64,000 bases of DNA from Candidatus Kapaibacterium sp. (GTDB taxonomy: Bacteria; Bacteroidota; Ignavibacteria; Kapaibacteriales; HRBIN21), in contig JANXCT010000001.1 in assembly GCA_025059875.1 (NCBI GenBank), forward strand, positions 62,001 through 126,000, given 5' to 3'. Each line of letters opens with the position of its first letter. The stretch's first letter is position 1. Positions 45,654-54,221 of the stretch are shown here, in pieces. A model generated the notes under the pieces. It was not told the origin of the DNA, ran no database searches, and saw only the letters and a list, made by a program, of their open reading frames with translations. The translations under genes were made by a program, and so were the position numbers.

Positions 45654-46952
45654 ATGTCTCAAGCAGTAGTCGTTGGTGCCGGGGTAGCGGGTATGTCTGC
45701 AGCGGTCCACCTCACTCTCCGTGGTTGGAGGGTGAAGTTAGTAGAGGCTGCTATCACTGTTGGCGGACGAGCTACCTCGGTGTGGGACTCCGTGGCCGGG
45801 GAGTTCGTAGACTGTGGCCAGCACGTCTTCATCGGAGCCTATCGAGAGTTCCTTGCTCTGCTTCGCATCATAGGTTCGGAGCACTTGGTCGGAAGCGGGG
45901 GACCGTTGCGCTTTCAGTTCTGGGACGGAGAACAGCACTTTCTGTTTGACGCGGGCCGGATGCCGGGGCGGCTTGGGTTCCTAGCAGCCCTGAATTGTCT
46001 GCCGGGGATGAAGGCTATAGACAAGCTTCGGCTCTTCAGAGCGCTATGGGACCTGGCAGTGCGGGGCATCCCAGAGACTCCTGTTGCTGAGTTTCTTCGA
46101 CGCTCTCGGCAGTCTCTAGCGGCGCAGAGGGCCTTCTGGTGGCCGATGACGCTGGCAACACTCAATACAACGCCAGAGGAGGCCTCGGTAACGCTGTTGC
46201 GAGTTGTGCTTCGCGAGGGCTTTTTGCAAGGCTCTGTAGCAGCCCGATTCATAGTGCCAAGTTGCAGCTTGTTGGAATTGTTTCAGCCGATAGCGGGATG
46301 GTTGGAAAGCCACGGCGGGGAACTTCGGCTCGGCGTGACTGCGGAAGCAGTGCTCTATGGCAGTTCCCAAGTATATGGAATTCGTATCCGTGGAGGTGAG
46401 CTGCTACGAGCTGACGCCGTCATACTGGCGGTCCCACCTTGGGTCTTGCCTCGGCTTTTCCCAGCATTGCTGCATCTGCCCGAGTATCGTTGCTTTCTGG
46501 AGTCTGCCAGCTACTCACCGATCGTCACGCTCTACCTTTGGCTGAGAGAGCCTCTAATGACGGAGCCTATCTGTGCCTTTGCGCATCCTGACCTCCACTG
46601 GGCTTTTCGGCGTCCGACGCGGTATGGCGCGGAAGTCGTAGCGCTCGTGACGAGTGCAGCGGATCATCTGCTGCATCTGCCGCGGCAGATGCTAGTGGAA
46701 CGCCTGCTAAAGGCTTTCGTCAAGGCCTTTCCTACGTTTCGCTTAGAGCTGGTCCTACGCCAGCGCCTCATGGTAGAGCGACGAGCAACCCTAAAGGTGA
46801 CTCCGACCTTAAATGCGCTCCGACCTTCGGGAGTGACTCAGTGGCCTAACCTTATGCTAGCTGGAGATTGGCTCCAGACAGGGTTCCCCTGCACCTTGGA
46901 AGGAGCTGCTTGCAGCGGACGTGCTGCTGCTGAGGCTCTCGCAGAGTCATGA
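45654..46952 (+). CDS. hpnE: Hydroxysqualene dehydroxylase HpnE-like FAD-dependent amine oxidase
   Basis: 432 residues from the ATG at 45654; a TTG at 45648 would add two. The dinucleotide-binding [20 protein letters not shown] is at the start, followed by [10 protein letters not shown] and [20 protein letters not shown], which is the HpnE/squalene-associated desaturase pattern. A late [26 protein letters not shown] closes the FAD site. HpnE removes the hydroxyl from hydroxysqualene in the HpnCDE route to squalene, so hopanoid or carotenoid synthesis is implied; hpnC, hpnD and a cyclase are not in this window. Confidence 0.88.
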   Translation: MSQAVVVGAGVAGMSAAVHLTLRGWRVKLVEAAITVGGRATSVWDSVAGEFVDCGQHVFIGAYREFLALLRIIGSEHLVGSGGPLRFQFWDGEQHFLFDAGRMPGRLGFLAALNCLPGMKAIDKLRLFRALWDLAVRGIPETPVAEFLRRSRQSLAAQRAFWWPMTLATLNTTPEEASVTLLRVVLREGFLQGSVAARFIVPSCSLLELFQPIAGWLESHGGELRLGVTAEAVLYGSSQVYGIRIRGGELLRADAVILAVPPWVLPRLFPALLHLPEYRCFLESASYSPIVTLYLWLREPLMTEPICAFAHPDLHWAFRRPTRYGAEVVALVTSAADHLLHLPRQMLVERLLKAFVKAFPTFRLELVLRQRLMVERRATLKVTPTLNALRPSGVTQWPNLMLAGDWLQTGFPCTLEGAACSGRAAAEALAES

Positions 46953-47247
46953 CTGCTGCAATCCCACACTACTGCTGTGTCTCGGGAATCGGTGACGAAG
47001 AGACTTCCGCTGAGCCATTTATCGGTTGTAGGCTACCACTCGTTGCCAAATCCTGCCGTTCGTGAAGTCCTCTCTTTCTGCTAAGGGTAACGGTTCTGAG
47101 TTTTGCAGCGAGAGCTTGCAGTCCACTACCTTCTACCAGCACTGATTCTCCCCATCTTTGCCACCACAAAGGAGTGCTGTTAGGCGGGGTAGGGGGTAGA
47201 GGGATGCTGCTGCTCCGCAGTAAATTCGTGCAGTACAGGGCTAGAGG
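46953..47247. other. Gap between hpnE and the recombinase gene
   Basis: About 295 bases with no gene I can support. A weak open frame on the minus strand (66 codons) has no family resemblance. Near its end TAAATTCG (47221-47228) could be a -7 element for the next gene. Nothing else is recognised. Confidence 0.4.
47221..47228 (+). promoter_or_regulatory. Candidate -7 element of the tyrosine-recombinase gene
   Basis: TAAATTCG, one base from TAnnTTTG, about 13 bases from the implied start to the ATG at 47248. A Shine-Dalgarno-like AGAGG directly precedes that ATG. Confidence 0.3.
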
Positions 47248-48204
47248 ATGGTCGTGGCAGCTCGCGAGGACTTTCCAGCAGTTCGACTACGACTGACTCA
47301 GGTGCTGGATTATGTCAACGGTTTCCTCGAGTCTGCAACACAGCAGAGCGAAGCTACGCGGCAGACCTATGCCCGGACGCTTCGGGAGTTTGCTTACTTC
47401 TTCACTCGCGATCGACGCTTCTTTTTCCGCCCCCGAGATGTGGAACGCTACCGGCGGTATCTGACAAGGATTAGGCGCCTGCGACCAGCATCGGTTGCGA
47501 CGTATATGACAGCACTCCGCCGCTTTTGCCAGTACCTGGTGGACAGTGGTGTTCTAGAGCGCAACCCTGCGCGGCGAGTGCCAGGTGCCCAACGCCCGCA
47601 GCAACACAGTCGCAGCTTCCTAACGGCCGATGAAGTGCGGCGGCTGTTAGAGAGCATAGAGACGGGAACAGCTGAAGGACTTCGGGACCGAGCCCTGGTC
47701 CTCATGATGTTGGGATGTGCATGTTCGGAGCGTGAGCTCTCGTTGGCCAATATTGGCGACATTCGGCGGCAGGGGAAACGGTGGGTCATCTACCTTCAGG
47801 GAAAGGGACGGAAGGCAAAGGACGAACTCATTCCAATCCCACCGGCAGTGTACAGTGAGCTCCGAAAGTACCTGGAAGCGCGTGGCGAGGTCAGAGCTGA
47901 GGATCCTCTGTTTATCAGCTACAGTCCCCGTAGCTACGGTCAGCGGATGAGTGTTCGAGGGATTCGAGAGGTGGTCAATCAACGCCTGAAAGAGGCGGCC
48001 ATCAAGGGAGAGCGGCGGTTGCGACTAACACCGTTCTCACTCCGCCATACAGCAGGCATACTCTTGGCCGAGAGCGGGGCGTCAGTAGAGGAGATTATGG
48101 AACGAATGCGTATCCGCTGGCGTCCGACGGCTCTACTCTACTTTCGCCAGCGGGGTAGGGTAGGGAGTGACCCAGAGTTGCAAGCGCTGGTACGATTGAA
48201 GTAG
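47248..48204 (+). CDS. Tyrosine recombinase, Xer/phage-integrase family, altered catalytic residues
   Basis: 318 residues. The N-terminal SAM-like DNA-binding domain (about 15-110) and the C-terminal catalytic fold are recognisable (TRQTYARTLREFAYFF; FLTADEVRRLLE; LRDRALVLMMLG). The nucleophile Tyr298 stands in TALLYF. The usual active-site set is altered: the first Arg of GLRxSEL appears as CSERELS, the HxxR motif reads PFSLRHT with Phe263 in place of His, and the later His/Trp position is not clearly met (nearest W291). Lys186 in GKGRK is present. Distances match XerD. The enzyme may bind DNA without normal cleavage, or use a variant chemistry. It is followed by a lipoprotein and a barrel gene. 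Confidence 0.85.
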   Translation: MVVAAREDFPAVRLRLTQVLDYVNGFLESATQQSEATRQTYARTLREFAYFFTRDRRFFFRPRDVERYRRYLTRIRRLRPASVATYMTALRRFCQYLVDSGVLERNPARRVPGAQRPQQHSRSFLTADEVRRLLESIETGTAEGLRDRALVLMMLGCACSERELSLANIGDIRRQGKRWVIYLQGKGRKAKDELIPIPPAVYSELRKYLEARGEVRAEDPLFISYSPRSYGQRMSVRGIREVVNQRLKEAAIKGERRLRLTPFSLRHTAGILLAESGASVEEIMERMRIRWRPTALLYFRQRGRVGSDPELQALVRLK

Positions 48205-48228
48205 CAGCAGGAAGACGGTGACGATCGA

Positions 48229-50328
48229 ATGGTGACCCGTGACCTAGTGGAACGTACGTGGCCGAAGGCTGTGATTGCATTTCTTCTCGGCTTGGTAGGA
48301 TGTTCTGAGATCCCGACTCGGTTTCTGGCGCCGGAGGTTCCTCTCACGCTCCAGGTGCCGCTCGTAGACTCTACGCTCTTCCTTGGAGACCTGGTGGAGG
48401 ATACGTCCCAGGTAATCGTTGAACCCGGGACGGGAAATATCGCTCTGGCACTAGCAGGTGAATTGTCTCCTGTGAACCTTGCGCAGCACCTGGGTCGCAT
48501 CGAGGAACTCCGTCTGGAGCGACAATTTTCGGTCAACGAGATTGCCGGCATCCGACAACGCTTTGAAGAGTGGCAGGAACCAGTTCTGCAGACTTCACTG
48601 CGCACGCTCTTCCCTGGTCTTCCAGAGCCACCGTCGAGCGAGAGCATTCCTAGCACGAGTGGATCACTCGTCATCGACTCGCTCCTCAGACTCCCGGAGG
48701 GGATCATAGAGGTTGCCTACCGCCAAGGGGAGCTGGCGTTTGTGTTGGAGAACCGTTATCCAGTGCCGGTGGTAGTAGAAGAAGCTCCGGGATACGGGCG
48801 ACCAGGGATTGTCATACGCACGGATGGAGTAGGGGAGTGGTTCTTCCCCTTGACCGAGTTCCAGAGGAGTATTCCTGCCGGTGCAACTCGGGGACGGACG
48901 ACGGATCCTGGCGGGGAGATTCGGATGCCATTGACTGGAGTTGTGTTAGGTCAGCGCTCGCGGATCATTCTCGCAGTGAGCTCTCCAGGGAGCGGTGGGC
49001 AGGTTGTATCGTACACGTCGGAGAGCCTCTTCTCCATCTTCTGCCAGCCCCAGGAGGTTGGCATAGAGTGGGCGCGGATCGCCCCTCGGGAGTGGACAGC
49101 AGAGCTAGTGCTGGAGCTACCGCTCCCGTATGGCGCTGAGCTTACGGATGGGAAGGGCCGCAGCCTTAGGGCCCGTGTAGAGATGCGGAATGACTTGCCA
49201 CTGGGATTCCAGGGGCATAGTCGTCTGGGGCAGTTGTTGTGCGGTGCTGAGCCTCTCCAACGGGCCTTTTCGTTAGCTCCTATGAGCTCGGATACGCAAG
49301 TTGTCGAGTGCGCGGGGCCGGTATTCCTTCGCCCAGAGCCAGAAGACAACGGAGTCGTTCGAACCCTCCGACTGCGAGTTGCACTACTGGTGCAGCCACC
49401 TGGGCAACCTGTCGTGATTCGTGCGGCGGATGTCATAGAGGTAAACGTCGTCGTTGCGGAGTTTATCCTTGAGCACGCAAGCGGCACGCGCTTACCCGTC
49501 GTAAGCTTTGAGTTCCACACAGAGTCGGAGGTGTGGCTTCGGGGGAATCTTGGGCTGCTTTCGGAAGTCGAAGTGGAATTGAGCGAGGTGCTTGTTGAAG
49601 TGGAACTAGAAAACTCGGCTGCGGTGGGCTTCCGCGTAGAAGGGAGGCTCGAGATTGCTGACCGAAACAAGACTGTTATGGCGCGCTTGCCCATCCCATC
49701 ACAACAGCTACAAGCTGCCCAGGAGGAAGGAGGGGCTATTGTCCCCCAGCAGACACGTTGGGAGCTTCGCTATGCTGAAGTGCGTTTGGTCAATCGGCCG
49801 CGATTCGTGCGCTTCCTGCTCTCTGTACATCCCCAGGCCTCAGGCCACTGGGCGTTCGTAGACACTAGCCAGCTCCGTGGCAGAGTACAAGTGCTCCTCC
49901 CGCTTCGTCTTCGGGCCCAGCGTCTGCTCTACGAGCAGGAGTGGAGCTTCACTGGCGGAGAGCAACTACGTAGGCAGGGGCAGCGGGTAGAACGGGCTAC
50001 GGTCGTCATGGAGGTGAAGAATCGAATCCCGATAGCGGTACATCTCCGTCTCGTGCTATCGGACACATTGGGCTGGGTGCAGGTGCCGCCAGATGGGGAG
50101 TTGTTCGTTGCTGCGGCTCCCGTAAGCCCCTCTGGCATTGCGGTAGGGGAGCAGTATACCGTGCAGCGCTTTGAGCTAGATGAGCGGCATCTCCCTGGGA
50201 TACTGCAAGCAAATCGTCTCAAGGTTTGGTTGGCAGCTGCTACGACCGCGCAGCAGTACGTACGAATTCGCACCTCGGACTATGTTTCGCTCCGGGCGTC
50301 GCTCCGGGCGGAGCTGAGCGTTCCGTAA
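48229..50328 (+). CDS. Large lipoprotein of unknown function
   Basis: 699 residues. Signal ends in lipobox LVGC with Cys25. The mature part is beta-rich with alternating hydrophobic strands, no recognised catalytic motif and no clear repeats; it includes a helical hairpin at about 75-110 (NLAQHLGRIEELRLERQF, EIAGIRQRFEEW). It lies 24 bases after the recombinase gene and ends 20 bases before the barrel gene, so the lipoprotein and barrel probably act together at the outer membrane. I do not recognise a family. Confidence 0.72.
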   Translation: MVTRDLVERTWPKAVIAFLLGLVGCSEIPTRFLAPEVPLTLQVPLVDSTLFLGDLVEDTSQVIVEPGTGNIALALAGELSPVNLAQHLGRIEELRLERQFSVNEIAGIRQRFEEWQEPVLQTSLRTLFPGLPEPPSSESIPSTSGSLVIDSLLRLPEGIIEVAYRQGELAFVLENRYPVPVVVEEAPGYGRPGIVIRTDGVGEWFFPLTEFQRSIPAGATRGRTTDPGGEIRMPLTGVVLGQRSRIILAVSSPGSGGQVVSYTSESLFSIFCQPQEVGIEWARIAPREWTAELVLELPLPYGAELTDGKGRSLRARVEMRNDLPLGFQGHSRLGQLLCGAEPLQRAFSLAPMSSDTQVVECAGPVFLRPEPEDNGVVRTLRLRVALLVQPPGQPVVIRAADVIEVNVVVAEFILEHASGTRLPVVSFEFHTESEVWLRGNLGLLSEVEVELSEVLVEVELENSAAVGFRVEGRLEIADRNKTVMARLPIPSQQLQAAQEEGGAIVPQQTRWELRYAEVRLVNRPRFVRFLLSVHPQASGHWAFVDTSQLRGRVQVLLPLRLRAQRLLYEQEWSFTGGEQLRRQGQRVERATVVMEVKNRIPIAVHLRLVLSDTLGWVQVPPDGELFVAAAPVSPSGIAVGEQYTVQRFELDERHLPGILQANRLKVWLAAATTAQQYVRIRTSDYVSLRASLRAELSVP

Positions 50329-50348
50329 GGCAGCACGTGGCAGGTCTC

Positions 50349-51746
50349 ATGTCGCGGCAGATAGTGTTGCTCTCAGCACTCGCCACAGCTCTCTCAGCGT
50401 ACTCTCAGCCCCTTGCAGGAGCCCAAGGAGGGGCACTCAGCGCTACGGCCCTGGGGGCAGCAGCGCTGGTGGCGAATCCAGCAGGCATGTCTTCAGGGAT
50501 GAGCACATGGGAAATCGCTCTTCCGGAGTTCTCTGCAACGGTGGGCGGGATAACGCTGCGGGAGTATGCCTTCTACTTCGGCGGGGTACGCACTTCTACT
50601 GGTTGGCAACGACGCCGCCTAACTCTGGAAGAGCGCGAGGAGTTTGTACGATTGCTCGAGAGTCGGCCCCATACATTCTCCCTCCGAGCAGGAACTCTCG
50701 CAGGGGTGTGGCGTCCTAGTCCATCGTATGCTGTGGGATTCGGATCCCGAACGGAGCTCTGGCTGCGGATACAACTACCCCGGGGGACGGTAGAGGCCGC
50801 TCAACAGCCCATCATAGGGAGCGATACAGCGGAGCTGCTTGGGGGGACGTTCTCGCTGCGTGCATATTCGGTGCTAACGGCTGCCTATGCTCGGGCTCTT
50901 TGGCAAGCTGACACTATGCAAGGCTGGCGCCCTCGACGGCTCTTGGGCGGAGTCGCCCTTCATCTCTACCGAGGTCACGAGTACGTAGAGGTCCTGCCAG
51001 GAGGAAGGATACGCCTTGAACCTTTTATGCCCGAGTCCTGGGACAGCACGCTAAGCTGGGACATTAGCATACAGCAGAGGTGGCGTCTGGGAACGTCTGG
51101 CAGCGCCGCACTCCCGCTCCTTATTGGCGTAGCTCCAGCAATTGGCTGGGGGGCAGGGGTAAGCATTGGCCTCCGTTGGGAGTGGCAGACAGTGGATACT
51201 GTACCTCCCCAGGTGGCTGCAACCCTATCGTTGGAACACGCAGGGTTCCTTCGGTGGAGTCTTACCGAGGCTGTCTTGCGCTCTCGGGATACGCTCTCTG
51301 GAATTCTCGGCGAAGAGGAGGAGCTCCAGAGGCGCTACACGCCTCTAAAGGAGGCGAGCACCGTAGTCGAACGGATGCCAGCACGGCTGCGGATTGGAGC
51401 CACTGTGGAGATGGTCGCTCTTGGAGTAGAATCGCCGTTGAGACTTGCCGTAGAGTACGCACATGGGTTAGGGCCCACATGGTCATTGCCGGGTCCGAGC
51501 GCTGGGTTAGGCTTGATGTACCGAGGGCTGACGTGGATGCCACAGATAGCGATAGGGCTAATGTGGAGCCATGCACTCGGACTGCAGGTGCCGTTGGGAC
51601 TGCAGTGGACGTCACCTCGGTTCTGGGGTGTGCGTACTGTGGTTGAGGTGGCCACGAACTCGCTCCTCGGCTGGCTACTGCGGGGGACGATACGCAACGT
51701 TCATGCAGAGATGTACGTGAGGATAATGCGGCCAGCAGCTCCCTAA
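50349..51746 (+). CDS. Outer-membrane beta-barrel protein (DUF5723/PorV-like style)
   Basis: 465 residues from the ATG at 50349, the first good start after the lipoprotein stop, opening a signal peptide (MSRQIVLLSALATALSAYSQ). The mature part begins with GALSATALGAAALVANPAG, similar to the start of PorV/FadL/DUF5723 proteins, followed by about 14-18 amphipathic strands. A role as an outer-membrane channel or scaffold with the upstream lipoprotein is inferred from position. It converges on the asparaginase gene and shares a 4-base CTAA overlap with its stop. Confidence 0.72.
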   Translation: MSRQIVLLSALATALSAYSQPLAGAQGGALSATALGAAALVANPAGMSSGMSTWEIALPEFSATVGGITLREYAFYFGGVRTSTGWQRRRLTLEEREEFVRLLESRPHTFSLRAGTLAGVWRPSPSYAVGFGSRTELWLRIQLPRGTVEAAQQPIIGSDTAELLGGTFSLRAYSVLTAAYARALWQADTMQGWRPRRLLGGVALHLYRGHEYVEVLPGGRIRLEPFMPESWDSTLSWDISIQQRWRLGTSGSAALPLLIGVAPAIGWGAGVSIGLRWEWQTVDTVPPQVAATLSLEHAGFLRWSLTEAVLRSRDTLSGILGEEEELQRRYTPLKEASTVVERMPARLRIGATVEMVALGVESPLRLAVEYAHGLGPTWSLPGPSAGLGLMYRGLTWMPQIAIGLMWSHALGLQVPLGLQWTSPRFWGVRTVVEVATNSLLGWLLRGTIRNVHAEMYVRIMRPAAP

Positions 51747-52621
51747 GCCCTTTGCCACGGCTCGTCGCGGAAGAGGGCGGTCCAAATAGACCCGTCGGAA
51801 GACCCCATTCCACGGTACATCCCTAGGGTCGTGCAGAGAGCAACCGTGTTGCCGTGCAGGTCAATTCCTATGAGTCCACCGGATCCCCCTAGGGCCGCAA
51901 CTTCCCGAAGAGTCTCGTAGGCTGCCTGAGAAATGGATAGACCACCCCAAAGCATGCGGGCGTGGACACTGTAGGCAGCAACTGTGCGGATGAAGAATTC
52001 CCCAATCCCAGTCGTTGAGACTGCGCAAGAGCGGTTGTCCGCGTATGTTCCAGCACCGATAAGCGGGCTATCGCCAACTCTCCCCGGCAACTTCCGCGCT
52101 GTTCCTCCTGTAGAGGTTGCAGCAGCGAGGTTGCCATAGGCATCCAGTGCCACTGCTCCAACAGTGTCATTGGATTGGTGGGCTACTGTGCAGCAGAAGT
52201 AGTCTGGAGTTACGCTCTCGGCTCCATGCTGTAGAGCAAAGCTTTCGGCACCACTACCACAGAGCAGCACGTGGGAACTATGCTTAGCGACTAACTGGGC
52301 AGCTACGACCGGATTACGGAGTCGCCGCACAGCTGCAACAGCTCCTGCACGTCGGCTACGTCCCTCCATGACAGCGGCATCCATCTCGATGGCGCCCTCG
52401 GCATTTGGTGCGGAGCCACGTCCAGCATTGAAGAGCCCGCAGTCCTCTAAGACAGTCACCGCCGCAGTGACAGCATCAGTACTTGACCCTCCGGCAGCCA
52501 AGACGTCCATGCCGGCCCGGACAGCCTCGCGGAGGGCCTGACGGTAAGACTGTTCCATTTCCGGAGTCATCGGTGCTAAGTCGCCTGCACCGCCGTGTAC
52601 AAGGATAAGCCAGCGACTCAT
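51743..52621 (-). CDS. Isoaspartyl peptidase / L-asparaginase (Ntn-hydrolase)
   Basis: 292 residues from the ATG at 52621, coupled by ATGA to coaX upstream. The N-terminus LILVHGGAG and the segment GLFNAGRGSAPNAEGAIEMDAAVMEG are typical of the T2 family. The autoprocessing site is at NDTVGAVALDAYGN, where the Thr becomes the N-terminal nucleophile of the beta chain. STTGIGEFFIRTV and LGMYRGM follow. It cleaves isoaspartyl dipeptides and possibly asparagine. Its stop overlaps the barrel gene stop in CTAA. Confidence 0.93.
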   Translation of the reverse strand: MSRWLILVHGGAGDLAPMTPEMEQSYRQALREAVRAGMDVLAAGGSSTDAVTAAVTVLEDCGLFNAGRGSAPNAEGAIEMDAAVMEGRSRRAGAVAAVRRLRNPVVAAQLVAKHSSHVLLCGSGAESFALQHGAESVTPDYFCCTVAHQSNDTVGAVALDAYGNLAAATSTGGTARKLPGRVGDSPLIGAGTYADNRSCAVSTTGIGEFFIRTVAAYSVHARMLWGGLSISQAAYETLREVAALGGSGGLIGIDLHGNTVALCTTLGMYRGMGSSDGSIWTALFRDEPWQRA

Positions 52622-53436
52622 GCGACTACTGCCTGTAGTGGTTGTACGTGCGCCCATAGCTCTACTACCGAAGCATTTTCAAGTAGCACCTCCATGCCCT
52701 CTAAGACGAGCTCGGGACAGTACAAGAGCTTGCCCTCCCATGACTTGCTCAGTGTCATAGCAACGGGGAGGCCTCCACCACCAGAGATGACAACAGATAG
52801 TGGCTCAGCACCTATCTGCCGGGAGAAGATAGACAGGAGCTCGCGGACACCACCTACTACGCTTGCGAGTGTCCCGAGTTGGAGCGCCTCTTCAGTCGTT
52901 GTACCAATGTTCAGCTCCGATGGAGCCGTGAAAGAGAGTAGCGGCAACGCAGCTGTAGCTTTCGATAGAGCGTAGAGCTGGAGCTGAGCACCAGCAAAGA
53001 TTGCTCCCCCTCTGCAGCGCCCGTCAGTAGAGACGACGTTCACCGTAACGGCTGTTCCGCAATCGACGGTCGCTAGTGGGGGTTCAACCAAGCGGCGCGC
53101 CCCGATTAGTCCGAGGATACGGTCGATTCCAATACCTTGCACTCCTTCGTATGGCAGGATTGGATTGGTTGCTGGTAGTGCATCTGCCACATTGCAAACG
53201 AGGCACTCCACTCCTCGTTGCTGGAGGGAGCGGAAGAGAGAGCTTGTGCGGTGCGGTGCCACGGTGGCGATGAACAGTAGTGGAGAACGCAAAGAGGCGA
53301 GGAGGTCAACGACATGTAGCTCCCACGCTGCTCTCTCTGTGTAGGCTATTCGCACAGTCTGTTGGCCATAGCGGAGCTTGAGCGAAGAGTTGCCAAAATC
53401 GCACAAAACATATGTGCCCTCACACCTGCTCTGCAT
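52618..53436 (-). CDS. coaX: Type III pantothenate kinase
   Basis: 272 residues. Motifs in order: CDFGNSSLKLRY at the N-terminus (phosphate-binding DxGNS), GIGIDRILGLIGARRL, and VDCGTAVTVNVV. It phosphorylates pantothenate in the first step of coenzyme A synthesis. It overlaps birA by 17 bases at its 5' end and the asparaginase by ATGA at its 3' end; birA-coaX pairing is common and links biotin and CoA cofactor metabolism. Confidence 0.94.
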   Translation of the reverse strand: MQSRCEGTYVLCDFGNSSLKLRYGQQTVRIAYTERAAWELHVVDLLASLRSPLLFIATVAPHRTSSLFRSLQQRGVECLVCNVADALPATNPILPYEGVQGIGIDRILGLIGARRLVEPPLATVDCGTAVTVNVVSTDGRCRGGAIFAGAQLQLYALSKATAALPLLSFTAPSELNIGTTTEEALQLGTLASVVGGVRELLSIFSRQIGAEPLSVVISGGGGLPVAMTLSKSWEGKLLYCPELVLEGMEVLLENASVVELWAHVQPLQAVVA

Positions 53437-54163
53437 ATCGAATGGTGTCGCCGTCTGTTACGAACATTTTCACCCCGCTCTGCTCTACCTCTAATCTCCC
53501 ATCGTCGTGCACAGCGACCGCGCGCCATATGCCGGGCCGTCCTTCGATCCTCAGCAAGCGTCCCTCAATGTCCAGCCTGGCTCGCCAGAGCGCAATGAGA
53601 GTGGGGGAAGAGAGCGGGAGCAGTTGCTCCAGCCTCTGTAAGAGCGTCTCCAGAACTTCCTCGACACCCACGGAGAATCCAAGCAAGGCAAGGGAGGTGG
53701 CCGATGAAGCTAAGGAAGGAGGAAAGCAAGTCTGCTGGACATTGAGCCCGATCCCAACGATGGAAGCAAAAGCATGGAGCTCCGGGAGGGGTCTCTGTTC
53801 GACCAAGATCCCTGCTAACTTGCGCCAGCGTCCATCGGGGTGCCGCCCGAGAAGGTCGTTGGGATATTTCAGCAGGAATACATCGGAGCTTGCTGTCAGA
53901 GACGTGACGGTCTCCCAGACCGCAACGGCACCCAATGCCATGAGAGCTATCGTATCCTGTGGTGAGGAGGGAAAGGGCCGTCGCTGGCCTAGGGAACAGT
54001 AGACGTTCTTGCCGGGTTCCCCGATCCACGTGCGCCCACGGCGACCACGTCCATGAGACTGATAAAGGGCCGAGACGAATACCACTGGGTACTCGCGGAG
54101 GAGCTCCCGAGCTTGGTCGTTTGTCGAGATCAGGCTATCGTACCGGAAGTGCGGAATTTGCAT
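53420..54163 (-). CDS. birA: Biotin--[acetyl-CoA-carboxylase] ligase
   Basis: 247 residues, class I (no DNA-binding domain at the N-terminus, which starts MQIPHFRYDSLISTNDQA). The biotin/ATP loop GRGRRGRTW is intact, followed by KYPNDLLG and KLAGILVEQR. It transfers biotin to carboxylase carrier domains through biotinyl-AMP. A TATTTTTG element at 54179-54186 faces it, with a very short leader. It overlaps coaX downstream. Confidence 0.95.
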   Translation of the reverse strand: MQIPHFRYDSLISTNDQARELLREYPVVFVSALYQSHGRGRRGRTWIGEPGKNVYCSLGQRRPFPSSPQDTIALMALGAVAVWETVTSLTASSDVFLLKYPNDLLGRHPDGRWRKLAGILVEQRPLPELHAFASIVGIGLNVQQTCFPPSLASSATSLALLGFSVGVEEVLETLLQRLEQLLPLSSPTLIALWRARLDIEGRLLRIEGRPGIWRAVAVHDDGRLEVEQSGVKMFVTDGDTIRYAEQV

Positions 54164-54178
54164 AGCAGCTCAGTGGCA

Positions 54179-54186
54179 CAAAAATA
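54179..54186 (-). promoter_or_regulatory. Candidate -7 element of birA-coaX-asparaginase
   Basis: Minus-strand TATTTTTG, an exact match to TAnnTTTG. The implied start near 54172 leaves about nine bases to the birA ATG at 54163, so the transcript would be nearly leaderless. Confidence 0.45.
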
Positions 54187-54221
54187 GCACACACTAACTC
54201 CGGAAGCTCTTTCGTATTGGC

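Noticed and set aside
46969-47169. 66-codon minus-strand open frame between hpnE and the recombinase
   Set aside because: No ribosome site, no motif, and a short frame in GC-rich DNA.
51262-51813. 183-codon minus-strand open frame under the barrel gene
   Set aside because: Shadow of the barrel frame; composition rich in Ser/Arg and no motif.
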